From Fimbriimonadia bacterium (lineage in GTDB: Bacteria > Armatimonadota > Fimbriimonadia > Fimbriimonadales > GBS-DC): a DNA stretch of 64,000 bases. The position numbers and the translations under genes are program-made. Position 1 is the first letter of the stretch. Every line of letters begins with the position of its first letter. Shown here piece by piece: positions 19,212 through 27,365 of the stretch. The notes under the pieces are model-generated. The model was given only the letters and a program-made list of their open reading frames with translations. It made no database searches and was not told the origin of the DNA. The DNA lies in contig JAHCHP010000018.1 in NCBI GenBank assembly GCA_026129765.1, positions 1-64,000 of the forward strand, written 5' to 3'.

Positions 19212-19951
19212 TCACCCGCGCTTCAGCAGGAATTCGCGCAGCATTGCTACCCGGTCGGTGTTGATATAGTCGACGCCTGCCTCGTATTGCGCTTGCCAGA
19301 TCGCCGGAACATCCAGCGCGCCCCAGAACCGGATTTTGTAGCCCTGCCCATGCGCTTTCTTTACCCATAATCTTGCAGGCGGGCGCGCTCGTCCGCAGGC
19401 ATCTCTCCGCTGCCCATCCACTTGAACAGCGACATCCAAGACTGGCTTACAAGCGGCATAAAGGCGGGCGAAATGCCTTTGTCTAAGTCCTCGATACGAC
19501 CATCGAACCCGGCAAGCCGGTCCCTCTTTTCCGCTTCCATCATGCGCCGGGGACGGTCGCCGGAAATCACAATAGTGACCGCGCCGGGTTTCTTTTCGCG
19601 TTCATCAAAAACGGTCAATATCTGCCGGTAATCGCGTTGTAAAACCTGCCGAAGATGTTCATAAACCTTTTCGCCCTGTTCCTTGATATCGATAAGCAGA
19701 TTGAACTCAAGCGGACCGTCCTCATAGACACGCCCCCGGTTGCGGCGAACAAGTGCGCGCAGAGGGTCCAGATATAACGATTGTAGGGTGCGTTCCGGTT
19801 TGAGTTCTTTGGGGTCATGTCCCACCAGCAGCTTGCCCTCCACCAAGAAAATATCGGCTTCCACACTGCAAAATCCGTTCTCCAAAGCGTCGAGCAAGGG
19901 TCGCGGACGCCAGTAATCGTTGTGCGAATGAGCGCGCGTTAAAATCGTCAT
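19212..19951 (-). pseudogene. Glycerophosphodiester/PI-PLC-like phosphodiesterase, frameshifted
   Basis: Two overlapping frames together make a protein of about 245 residues of the GDPD/PI-PLC-like superfamily, which hydrolyses phosphodiesters. The first part (19951 down to a stop at 19361) holds the catalytic-type motifs AHSHNDY and VGHDPKEL, then VEADIFLVEGKLL. The second part (frame ending at 19212) continues with KKAHGQGYKIRFWGALD, VDYINTD and LREFLLKRG, typical of the end of this fold. The junction falls near 19367, where reading GAT TAT GGG TAA stops; one extra G in the GGG run would restore GVKKAHG. It is either a real one-base deletion or a sequencing error. Transcription is predicted to start exactly at the ATG at 19951. 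Confidence 0.75.
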
Positions 19952-19956
19952 GCAGG

Positions 19957-19963
19957 TATAATA
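19957..19963. promoter_or_regulatory. Bidirectional -10 element serving two divergent leaderless genes
   Basis: The near-symmetric GTATAATAC contains TATAAT on the plus strand (19957-19962) and TATTAT on the minus strand (19963-19958). Counting 7 nt from each hexamer gives plus-strand initiation at 19969, one base before the OsmC ATG at 19970, and minus-strand initiation at 19951, the A of the phosphodiesterase ATG. The whole intergenic space is 18 bp. No ribosome binding site exists on either side. Confidence 0.65.
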
Positions 19964-19969
19964 CCCGTG

Positions 19970-20386
19970 ATGGAAGCGAAATTAGTGTGGAAAGGCAAGC
20001 TGCGATTTGAGGGCATCTCCGGCACTGGACATCCCGTTCATTTCGACACCGGTCAAGAATCGGGAGGCGACAATTCGGCAGCTACCCCGATGGAGCATTT
20101 GCTGTTAGCCGTCGGCGCATGCTCAGCGATGGATGTCATCGCGATCCTGAAAAAGATGAGGCAAGAGGTGACTTCCTATTCGGTGCAATTAGTGGGCGAG
20201 CGGCGCGACCAACATCCCAGAGCCTTTACCAGCGTAGTGGTCGAACATCATATCAAAGGCAAGAACCTGGATCCCGACGCAGTGGAACGCGCTGTGCAAC
20301 TGTCTGATGAGGTCTACTGTTCTGCTACGGCGTGCATTCGCGAGCAGGTTCCGGTCTCTGCCCGCTATATCATCGAAGAAGAATGA
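19970..20386 (+). CDS. OsmC/Ohr family protein
   Basis: A 138-residue OsmC-family protein, expected to reduce organic hydroperoxides with a reactive Cys pair and to act as a homodimer. Cys51 lies in AVGACSAMDV and Cys117 in VYCSATACI, the two positions used by the family; an extra Cys122 follows. The TPMEHLLLAVGAC segment is characteristic. A GTG at 19967 precedes the ATG in frame; the predicted transcript start at 19969 favours ATG. It is transcribed away from the phosphodiesterase by the shared -10. Confidence 0.9.
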   Translation: MEAKLVWKGKLRFEGISGTGHPVHFDTGQESGGDNSAATPMEHLLLAVGACSAMDVIAILKKMRQEVTSYSVQLVGERRDQHPRAFTSVVVEHHIKGKNLDPDAVERAVQLSDEVYCSATACIREQVPVSARYIIEEE

Positions 20387-20408
20387 GAGGGGAATGGATA
20401 ATACCAAT

Positions 20409-21290
20409 CTACTCCCCTAACTTCAAATAATCGTCATAATCCAGCAGCGCGTACAGTTCCTTACGAGTCTGCATCTCGTCCAAAAAGCCTTGCTGAGTCC
20501 CGGTCTGCTTCATCGTTTCCAACGCATTTTCCGCCGCTTTCATCATCACGCGAAACAGAGTCATCGGGAAGATCACCATTTTATAACCTAACTGCGAGAA
20601 CTCCTGAACGGACAAGTAAGGCGTCTTTCCGAACTCCGTCATGTTCGCCATCAGAGGCGCATCGACAGAGCGCGCGAATTGTTCGAATTCATCCGGCGTT
20701 TGCAGCGCCTCGGTAAAGACCGCATCCGCGCCTGCCTCTAAATACCGTTGGGCGCGTTCAATGGCAGCCTCCAACCCCTCAATCGCGCGCGCATCGGTTC
20801 GCGCGATAATCACGAAGTCGGGGTTCTCCCTCGCCTGCGCCATCACGCGCAGTTTCTCCGTCATACTCTCCACCGGAACGACCTCTTTTCCATCCAAATG
20901 CCCGCATCGCTTGGGGTTGACCTGATCTTCCACATGAATGCCTGCCAGCCCGGCGCGTTCCATCATTTGAATTGCGCGCGCCGCTTGCAAAGCCTCCCCA
21001 TAGCCTGTATCGGCATCCGCAACCGCAGGAATCGATATCACTTGGGTTGCATAGGCGCAAACCTGCGCCATTTCAGGCAGAGTAATAAATGCATGGTCCG
21101 GCATCCCCAGCAGACTATTGGTCACGCCTGCGCCCGATAAATACACCGCCTCATAGCCGGCGCGCTCCACAAGACGAGCCGTGACCGCATTAAACGCGCC
21201 CGGCATCGTCACAATTTCGCGTTCGCGCCACAACGCTCGCAAACGGCGTCCCGGATTCGCTAACTTTTCAGAACCATTCAGAGGGAACAT
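20409..21290 (-). CDS. Isocitrate lyase/PEP mutase family enzyme (PrpB-like)
   Basis: A 293-residue member of the isocitrate lyase superfamily, closest in appearance to 2-methylisocitrate lyase PrpB, which splits 2-methylisocitrate into pyruvate and succinate in propionate catabolism. The catalytic loop KRCGH is at about residues 127-131, and metal-binding DADTGYG at about 92-98. VEDQVNPK and RTDA(R) further support the family. prpC and prpD are not in the window. The related oxaloacetate decarboxylase or phosphonomutase activities cannot be excluded. It lies 12 bp after a dicarboxylate-type symporter gene and is likely co-transcribed with it. Confidence 0.82.
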   Translation of the reverse strand: MFPLNGSEKLANPGRRLRALWREREIVTMPGAFNAVTARLVERAGYEAVYLSGAGVTNSLLGMPDHAFITLPEMAQVCAYATQVISIPAVADADTGYGEALQAARAIQMMERAGLAGIHVEDQVNPKRCGHLDGKEVVPVESMTEKLRVMAQARENPDFVIIARTDARAIEGLEAAIERAQRYLEAGADAVFTEALQTPDEFEQFARSVDAPLMANMTEFGKTPYLSVQEFSQLGYKMVIFPMTLFRVMMKAAENALETMKQTGTQQGFLDEMQTRKELYALLDYDDYLKLGE

Positions 21291-21302
21291 CGATAAAACC
21301 TC

Positions 21303-22607
21303 CTATCCTTTTGCTTCAGACCGCGCTTCCCAATCGCTGACGCATGCCGCGATCACGATGTCGCCCGACACATTCAACACGGTGCGGCTCATATCCAAAA
21401 TGCGGTCGATCCCTAACGCGATACCGATGGCTTCGGGCTGAACGCCCACACTCTGTAGAATTATCGCGATCATCGGCCATGCGCCGCCCGGCACGCCCGC
21501 CGTCCCGACACCCGCCACAATCGCCATGCCCATTACCGTCAATTGTTGCGAAAGGGTTAAATCCACGCCAAAGAACTGTGCCAAAAACAAAATGGTAATT
21601 CCCTCAAACAGTGCGGTTCCATTCTGATTGCCAGTTGCGCCAATCGTCAACACAAACGAACTTACATCCCGCGGCAGCCCCACATCCTCTTGAGCCGAGC
21701 GGAGCGCGGTCGGCAGCGTCGCGTTGCTGGAACTGGTGGCAAACGCCGTCAGCATCACCGACCGGATTTGGCGGAAAAACTGGATCGGGTTACGGCGCGT
21801 CAACAGTTTCAAAGTCAGGCTGTAGACGCCAAACTGGTGGAATGCCAGGGCGAACAGCACGAGCAACACATACTTGCCCAAAGCAGCGATGGCATCCAAT
21901 CCCAACACCGCCGTTGTGGAAAACACCAGCGCGAAGACACCTACCGGCGCGAACCGCATCGCAAATTCAATCACTTTTATGCTGATCGCGAAGACACCTT
22001 CCAAAAACGCCTTGACGGCGGCGGTCTTCTCTGCCTCTACGCTCGCCATTGCGATGCCGAACACCAGCGCAAAAAACATGAACGGCAACAATCCCCCCTC
22101 CAGCGCGCGCGCCGACTCAGTGATGGGGTTTCGCGGCACAATTTCCACCAGCGTCTGCAACCACGAGGTCGCTTGCTTCCCCTGCTCTATCGATTTGGCG
22201 GCATCTTCAGGTTTGGCATACAACTGCATCAACTCATTGCGTCGCTCCGGATCGATTCCCGCGCCCGGCTGGATTAAATTCACCAACGTTAAGCCCAAAA
22301 TCACTGCCAGGCTGCTCAACACCACCGTCAGCAGCAACGAACGCATGCCAACCCGCCCCACACGCCGCGCATCGCCAATCTCCGCCACACCCAGCACCAA
22401 CGCGGAAAAGAGCAGAGGCACAACGATCATGAAAATTAACCGCAGAAAGAGCTGACCTATCGGCTGCGCATAATCTTTTACAAAGGCTTGTAAGCCCGGA
22501 TGGTCATACCCCAAAAGAGCTTGACAGAGCGCGCCCGCCGCCGCGCCAAACGCCAATCCAGCAAAGATTTTGAGATGTAAGGGGACACCCCGCCCCGATG
22601 TTTGCAT
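21303..22607 (-). CDS. DAACS-family dicarboxylate/amino acid:cation symporter
   Basis: A 434-residue inner-membrane symporter of the GltP/DctA/GLT-1 family, importing C4-dicarboxylates or acidic amino acids with Na+ or H+. About eight membrane segments and two re-entrant hairpins are expected. The serine-rich hairpin signature appears as TAFATSSSNATLPTALRSA near residues 290-310. The substrate and cation region includes GATGNQNGTALFEGI near 327-341, and AGVGTAGVPGG near 365-375 forms hairpin 2. DxxLDMSRT near 405 carries the Asp/Arg positions used for substrate binding. Pairing with a PrpB-like lyase suggests uptake of a carboxylic acid for catabolism. Confidence 0.9.
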   Translation of the reverse strand: MQTSGRGVPLHLKIFAGLAFGAAAGALCQALLGYDHPGLQAFVKDYAQPIGQLFLRLIFMIVVPLLFSALVLGVAEIGDARRVGRVGMRSLLLTVVLSSLAVILGLTLVNLIQPGAGIDPERRNELMQLYAKPEDAAKSIEQGKQATSWLQTLVEIVPRNPITESARALEGGLLPFMFFALVFGIAMASVEAEKTAAVKAFLEGVFAISIKVIEFAMRFAPVGVFALVFSTTAVLGLDAIAALGKYVLLVLFALAFHQFGVYSLTLKLLTRRNPIQFFRQIRSVMLTAFATSSSNATLPTALRSAQEDVGLPRDVSSFVLTIGATGNQNGTALFEGITILFLAQFFGVDLTLSQQLTVMGMAIVAGVGTAGVPGGAWPMIAIILQSVGVQPEAIGIALGIDRILDMSRTVLNVSGDIVIAACVSDWEARSEAKG

Positions 22608-22719
22608 GGCAGTTTAGTTCGCCTTTTCAGCAGTGGTTCCTGCCCAGTTCTTACCTAAAAAATGCCCTTTTCTGACGAAAATTAACTCTCTGTCTGATCA
22701 TTTTTATAAATTAATAATC

Positions 22720-22753
22720 TTGTCAGAGTTCTGTCAGAGTCGACGATTATACT
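22720..22753 (+). promoter_or_regulatory. Tandem 11-bp direct repeats next to a -10 element
   Basis: TGTCAGAGT occurs at 22721-22729 and again at 22732-22740, an exact 11-bp spacing, immediately upstream of TATACT at 22748-22753 (predicted start near 22760). Half-sites 11 bp apart on one face of the helix are the usual layout for OmpR/PhoB-type regulators. The rest of 22608-22860 shows no gene. Confidence 0.4.
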
Positions 22754-22860
22754 TTCTTACATAAAACAAGCGCGCCCCCATCGGGTGGGCAAAAACAGAA
22801 CCAGAAGCGCGATTTATGCGCCAGCAACCCGCCCCAATGGGCAACGTGGAGGAAACAATT

Positions 22861-25050
22861 ATGTTGAGGATTCAGAAGCAGTGGATGAATAAGGTATGGG
22901 CGATCACCGTCGCTCTCGCAAGCATGGCGCTCGCGGCAAATGCGCAGCAAGTAGCGCTCGCGTGGTCAAGAACCCAGAACGGCGCAGGAAACGGGTCCGA
23001 TATGGTCAAAAAGATAGCGACCGACCCAACAGGCAACGTTTATGTGACGGGCAGTTCCATCGGCACCGGCGCAGACATTTTAACTATCAAGTATTCATCC
23101 AACGGCTTTAAGCGTTGGGAAAAACGATTTAATGGCACCGCCAATGGTCAAGATGAACCGGCCGCGATGAAGGTCGATATCAGTGGCAACGTCTATGTCG
23201 GCGGTATCACCACCAGCAACGGCACTGGCGTCAACTTCATAACCCTGAAATATAACAGTAGCGGCACACTGCTCTGGAGCAAGGTCTACGATGGTCCCGG
23301 CGGCGCAGATTACATGAAGGATCTGGTTATCGACGATGCGGGCAACGTTTATGTCTGTGGAAGCTATGGGGTGGGCAGTTCTTCCGTATTAATCAAGTAC
23401 GACACCAATGGGAACCAACTCTGGGCATCCGCGTTCGGTGGATTTGACAATTCCGGTCAGACATCAGCCAACGCCATCGCCATCGCGGGAAACACAATCT
23501 GGGTCGCGGGACATTCGCATCATGGCTCCTTCGGAGAAGATTTCCTGTTGATGAAATATGATCAGAGCGGCAATTTGCTCTTCATCCGCAACTTCAACGG
23601 CAGCTATGGAGGCAACTATGAAGGCGGCTTTGGTGATACCATAGAGGATACCGCTACCCATATCGCGGTAGATAGCTTAGGTAATGTGTATGTGGCGGGA
23701 ACCGTCATGCGCAATGTCGTCAACATCAACGGCGAAAACACGCCTTTCTTCGATTATGCTCTCGCAAAATGGGATGGCAGCGGCAATCCCCTCTGGTCTC
23801 GACAATATGGCAACCTGAATGATGACGAATACTTGCGCGATATGACCTTAGATGGCGGCGATAACCCCGTCATGACCGGCAGCCATTACACGATGAAATA
23901 TCTGCCCAACGGCAACCTCTCTTGGGTGGTCAATGAGGGCTACAATGCATTGACGCTCGACTCCTCTAACAACGTGTATGCCACACGCGGTGGAACCAAT
24001 ATGGTCACGGCTAAATACCATGCCACAGGGGGACTGCACTGGTCAACGACCTACAATGGTCCCAGCAATATGAATGACTTCGGCACAGATATTGCAGTCA
24101 AAAACGGCAACATCTATACAGGTGGCTATACGGTCAACAGCGCGCCTGCCGGAAACGACTTCGCTATCGTTAAGCACGTGCAGTTCCCCTATGTGAAAGT
24201 GGATACCACCCATGCCTACTGGAACGACTTGGTCATTGAAGTGGGCGTCGGGAACCCGGATGCCCCCCTGTGGAGCAAAGTCATCCGCAGCTCGGATGGC
24301 GGCAATTCCAGCGGAGCGACCACCACCATGGAAAGCATCGGAGACGCGCCTTCCTTCTATCAAACGCCCAGCGAAAGCGTGGTCTGGTACTGTAAGGTGC
24401 GAGACATCGCGCCGAACGACACAGGCACATTAACTCTGTTCCAAGTGCGCAATGGGCTGACTTACTCAACGGGCAATATCCCCAATGCCATCCCTGACTT
24501 GGGAACCGCGATGGCGTATGTGCCAACCCGAACTACCCAGCACGCGCTGATCGACATTGAGCATACTTACCGGGGTGACCTGACGGTTATCGTTGGCGTC
24601 GGTCCCACAGACGCGCCTTTAGCGACAAAAGTAATTGCCAACGGTACAGGCGCCTCATTGGATAACATATGGTGCCAAGTCGATATTGCTTCTCTTGCCA
24701 TGCACCTGCCTCCTCTGCCCAGCCAATACTGGTGGGTGAAAGTGGTAGACCAGGGGCTCAACGATACAGGCAGCATCCGCATGTTCCAAGTGCGCAACAA
24801 TGCTCTCAGTTGGGCAGCCCAGTGTTTGCCTGTCCCGATTATGGACTTCACAACGCGCTATGCCTTTATCCCCAAATTAATGGGCGATACGAACTGTGAT
24901 AACTGTGTCAATGATGAGGACCTGTTGACCGTGCTGATTAACTTCGGAAAAACCGGCAGCAACATGCCCGGCGATCTGAACGGCAACGGCATTATCGATG
25001 ACCACGACTTGCAGATTGTCCTGTTCAACTTCGGAATGGGCTGCGAGTAA
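22861..25050 (+). CDS. Exported SBBP-propeller protein with P-domain-like and dockerin-like modules
   Basis: A 729-residue secreted protein. The signal peptide (about 1-33, ending ANAQ) follows a basic N-terminus. Residues about 35-435 are SBBP/NHL-like propeller repeats marked by DPTGNVYVTGSS, DISGNVYVGG, DDAGNVYVCGSYG and DSLGNVYVAG. Two jelly-roll segments about 110 residues each follow, with DLVIEVGVGNPDAPLWSKVI and DLTVIVGVGPTDAPLATKVI, resembling proprotein-convertase P domains. The end is a dockerin-like pair (CVNDEDLLTVLINFG and GIIDDHDLQIVLFNFG) closing in GCE. The ATG at 22861 has GGAGGA upstream. Its role is probably at the cell surface; no enzyme activity is visible. Confidence 0.8.
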   Translation: MLRIQKQWMNKVWAITVALASMALAANAQQVALAWSRTQNGAGNGSDMVKKIATDPTGNVYVTGSSIGTGADILTIKYSSNGFKRWEKRFNGTANGQDEPAAMKVDISGNVYVGGITTSNGTGVNFITLKYNSSGTLLWSKVYDGPGGADYMKDLVIDDAGNVYVCGSYGVGSSSVLIKYDTNGNQLWASAFGGFDNSGQTSANAIAIAGNTIWVAGHSHHGSFGEDFLLMKYDQSGNLLFIRNFNGSYGGNYEGGFGDTIEDTATHIAVDSLGNVYVAGTVMRNVVNINGENTPFFDYALAKWDGSGNPLWSRQYGNLNDDEYLRDMTLDGGDNPVMTGSHYTMKYLPNGNLSWVVNEGYNALTLDSSNNVYATRGGTNMVTAKYHATGGLHWSTTYNGPSNMNDFGTDIAVKNGNIYTGGYTVNSAPAGNDFAIVKHVQFPYVKVDTTHAYWNDLVIEVGVGNPDAPLWSKVIRSSDGGNSSGATTTMESIGDAPSFYQTPSESVVWYCKVRDIAPNDTGTLTLFQVRNGLTYSTGNIPNAIPDLGTAMAYVPTRTTQHALIDIEHTYRGDLTVIVGVGPTDAPLATKVIANGTGASLDNIWCQVDIASLAMHLPPLPSQYWWVKVVDQGLNDTGSIRMFQVRNNALSWAAQCLPVPIMDFTTRYAFIPKLMGDTNCDNCVNDEDLLTVLINFGKTGSNMPGDLNGNGIIDDHDLQIVLFNFGMGCE

Positions 25051-25074
25051 AACCTACTCTACCAAGGTCGAGAC

Positions 25075-25101
25075 GGGGAACCGCTGATGAAGCGGTTCCC
25101 C
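25075..25101 (+). terminator. Stem-loop terminator
   Basis: GGGGAACCGCT (25075-25085) pairs with AGCGGTTCCCC (25091-25101) around GATGA. The T-run after it is weak (CGCTTGCGTTTGGGTTT), so it may be a partial terminator or an mRNA 3'-end protector. Confidence 0.65.
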
Positions 25102-25122
25102 CGCTTGCGTTTGGGTTTCAGG

Positions 25123-25128
25123 TATCAT
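25123..25128 (+). promoter_or_regulatory. -10 element of the archease gene
   Basis: CAGGTATCAT (hexamer 25123-25128) predicts a start at about 25135, on top of the paired ATG codons at 25134 and 25137, so the mRNA should be leaderless. Confidence 0.5.
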
Positions 25129-25133
25129 TCTTC

Positions 25134-25559
25134 ATGATGTATACCATCCTTGAACACACAGCAGATAAAGGGATTGAAGCGATCTGTCCCACCTTAGAGA
25201 GTCTATTTGAAGTCGCCGCTGAAGGGCTTTTTGCGCTGATGATCGAGCCTTCCGAAACCCCTGCCAGCCACACCGAAACGATAGAGGTTCACGCGCGCGA
25301 TTTAGAGGGTTTGATGATACGGTGGCTGAATGAATTGTTGTACCATTTTGAAGTTCATCATCGCCTGTTCCATCAATTTGAAGCGCTTGAACTAAAACAA
25401 GGCGAGACCTGTCTCTTGCGCGCAGCCGTTAAAGGCACGGTCGTGGAGCCTGCCGGGATCGAGTGGCGCGGCGCGCCCGTAAAAGCGGCAACCTACCATC
25501 AATTGAAAATCGAACCGCGCGATAATGCGTGGTATCTGCGTTATTATGTGGATGTTTGA
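25134..25559 (+). CDS. Archease
   Basis: A 141-residue archease (DUF101 family), a metal-binding cofactor that promotes guanylylation and turnover of the RNA ligase RtcB. The N-terminus YTILEHTADKGIEA with conserved His-Thr-Ala-Asp and the C-terminal Asp in YYVDV match the family metal site. The central RDLEGLMIRWLNELLYHFE is also typical. RtcB is not in the window, so the partner must be elsewhere if present. Two ATG codons (25134 and 25137) lie at the predicted transcript start. A terminator follows directly. Confidence 0.9.
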   Translation: MMYTILEHTADKGIEAICPTLESLFEVAAEGLFALMIEPSETPASHTETIEVHARDLEGLMIRWLNELLYHFEVHHRLFHQFEALELKQGETCLLRAAVKGTVVEPAGIEWRGAPVKAATYHQLKIEPRDNAWYLRYYVDV

Positions 25560-25602
25560 AAGGGTTTCCCCCAGCGCGAACGCCGTGAGGAAACCCTTTT
25601 TA
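25559..25602 (+). terminator. Rho-independent terminator after archease
   Basis: AAAGGGTTTCC (25559-25569) pairs with GGAAACCCTTT (25589-25599) and is followed by TTT. It also lies 3' of flgE on the other strand and could act in both directions. Confidence 0.8.
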
Positions 25603-25624
25603 GGAGGCGCCTGACAGGAAAAAA

Positions 25625-26899
25625 CTACCGCTTCATGTTCACAACATCTTGCAGCAATTCGTCCACAACGCTGACGATACGGGTATTGGCTTGGAAGCCT
25701 CTCTGAGTCACGATCATATCCGCAAATTCGCCTCCCAGGTCCACATTCGACTGCTCCAGATAGCCGGAGTTAATTTCTCCCAACCCGCCCGTTGTGGGCG
25801 CGCCCACCAACGAAAGCCCCGAGTTATCAGTTGGACGGAAAAGACTGCTGCCCGCGCGCTCAAGACCTGCCGGATTCGCGAAATGGCTCATGGCGATGCG
25901 CCCCAAACTTCGGCTGAGACCGTTGGAGAATACGCCCTGAATCGTGCCATCCAACCCAATCGCGAACTCTTGCAGCGTGCCGGGGGGAAAGCCGTCCTGC
26001 GAAATCGGCTGCACAATCGACTCGCTCGCCAACGAGGTCACCTGCGACAGGTCCAAGTTGACATTGAAGGGCGTGGCGCCATTTGTGGGTGTGACTGTGA
26101 CCCCTTGCACACCGTTTCCGACTAAATTACCAGACGAGTCAAAATAGAGCCGTGTATTCGTTCCTGAGGTGTGATCTCCCACCAGGTTCGTGCCTTCCAT
26201 CGCGGTCCATTCCCAAGAGGAAGCCGCGCCTGCAGGACCCCCTGCTGCCGGAGGCGATTGGCGGTTTTTGAAGGTCAGCGTGACATCATGCGGACCTCCC
26301 AAAGCATCATAAACTCGAATCGTGGTTGCCCACGATGAACTGCTGTCGGAATTGGCGTTCAAATTACCTGAATATGTCACCTGAGTGGTTTGTCGAACCG
26401 CTGCCTGGGACCCCACAGGAAATTGCAACACCGAATCAGAAGTAATCGCGCCGTTGATGTCGACCGTGCCACTGGGGCTTGCCCGCCAGCCCATCACTTT
26501 GAATCCCGTGCTGCGATGCACCAAAGTTCCCGAAGCGTCCAAATCAAACGCGCCGTCCCGCGTATAACGTACATCTCTCCCATTCGAGACCATAAAATAA
26601 CCTTGCCCCTGGATCGCCAAGTCAGTCGACCTGCCGGTCAACTCCAGCGCGCCTTGATTGATCATCACATCGATAGCGGCTAACTTTGCGCCCAGACCGA
26701 CCTGAACGGGGTTCACGCCGCCGCGCGCGGCAGAGGGCGGACTGGAAGCCCGGTAGGTCTGAGAAATCAAATCCTGAAACTGAGCGCGCCCGCTTTTGAA
26801 AGCGGTTGTATTGATATTCGCGATATTATTACCAATTACGTTCATTTTCGCCTGGTGCGCCTTCAAACTGGCGACACCCGACAACATGGCTTGCCACAT
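25625..26899 (-). CDS. flgE: Flagellar hook protein FlgE
   Basis: A 424-residue hook protein, the building block of the curved hook joining the flagellar rod to the filament. The N-terminal rod/hook signature MNVIGNNIANINTTAFKSGR lies at about residues 19-38, and the C-terminal helical segment QSNVDLGGEFADMIVTQRG at about 387-405, ending with QANTRIVSVVDELLQDVVN. The middle holds the variable hook domains, including GFPPGTLQEFAIGLDGTIQG. It has a strong AAGGAGG site. It is the last gene of a fliK-flgD-flgE operon on the minus strand. Confidence 0.95.
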   Translation of the reverse strand: MWQAMLSGVASLKAHQAKMNVIGNNIANINTTAFKSGRAQFQDLISQTYRASSPPSAARGGVNPVQVGLGAKLAAIDVMINQGALELTGRSTDLAIQGQGYFMVSNGRDVRYTRDGAFDLDASGTLVHRSTGFKVMGWRASPSGTVDINGAITSDSVLQFPVGSQAAVRQTTQVTYSGNLNANSDSSSSWATTIRVYDALGGPHDVTLTFKNRQSPPAAGGPAGAASSWEWTAMEGTNLVGDHTSGTNTRLYFDSSGNLVGNGVQGVTVTPTNGATPFNVNLDLSQVTSLASESIVQPISQDGFPPGTLQEFAIGLDGTIQGVFSNGLSRSLGRIAMSHFANPAGLERAGSSLFRPTDNSGLSLVGAPTTGGLGEINSGYLEQSNVDLGGEFADMIVTQRGFQANTRIVSVVDELLQDVVNMKR

Positions 26900-26953
26900 A
26901 ATTTACATCCTCCTTACTCATGGACAACTTTGAATAATCAATTCTTACTTTCC

Positions 26954-27331
26954 TTACAAAATTCTTCGGACTGTGTTGAAATCGACCAATTGCTCATCGA
27001 CTCTGAGATAAATCCGCCCTCGACTCATCTCCACCGCTTTCACTTCGCCTGAAATCTTTTCTCCTGCAACATTATACGCCTCAACCTGACGCCCGATCAG
27101 TGAAGCGGCTTGCAAGCCCGTCAGCGAGTCGCCCAGATTTTCGATGCTCTGCGCGGTGTTGATCTGTGCCATCTGCGCCATAAAGTCACGGTCTTTCAGT
27201 GGCTCCAATGGGTTCTGGTTGGTCAGCTCAATAATCAAGAGCTTCAAAAATTCATAGGTATCCATCTGAGCCCGGTTTGTACCGCTCACTTCCGAGCTTC
27301 CCAACGCGTTCTGAATTCCGTTCACTTCCAT
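26954..27331 (-). CDS. flgD: Flagellar hook-capping protein FlgD
   Basis: A 125-residue FlgD, the scaffold that caps the growing hook and guides FlgE assembly. The conserved N-terminal block YEFLKLLIIELTNQNPLEP and DRDFMAQMAQINTAQSIENL cover about residues 27-65, followed by ASLIGRQVEAYN and a small beta domain with a KAVEMSRGRIYLRVD segment. At 125 residues it is a short, core-only version; Escherichia coli FlgD is about 230. It is 34 bp downstream of fliK and 54 bp upstream of flgE. Confidence 0.92.
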   Translation of the reverse strand: MEVNGIQNALGSSEVSGTNRAQMDTYEFLKLLIIELTNQNPLEPLKDRDFMAQMAQINTAQSIENLGDSLTGLQAASLIGRQVEAYNVAGEKISGEVKAVEMSRGRIYLRVDEQLVDFNTVRRIL

Positions 27332-27365
27332 GGGTCATACCTCCGCTTGATTACTCTTCTATTCA

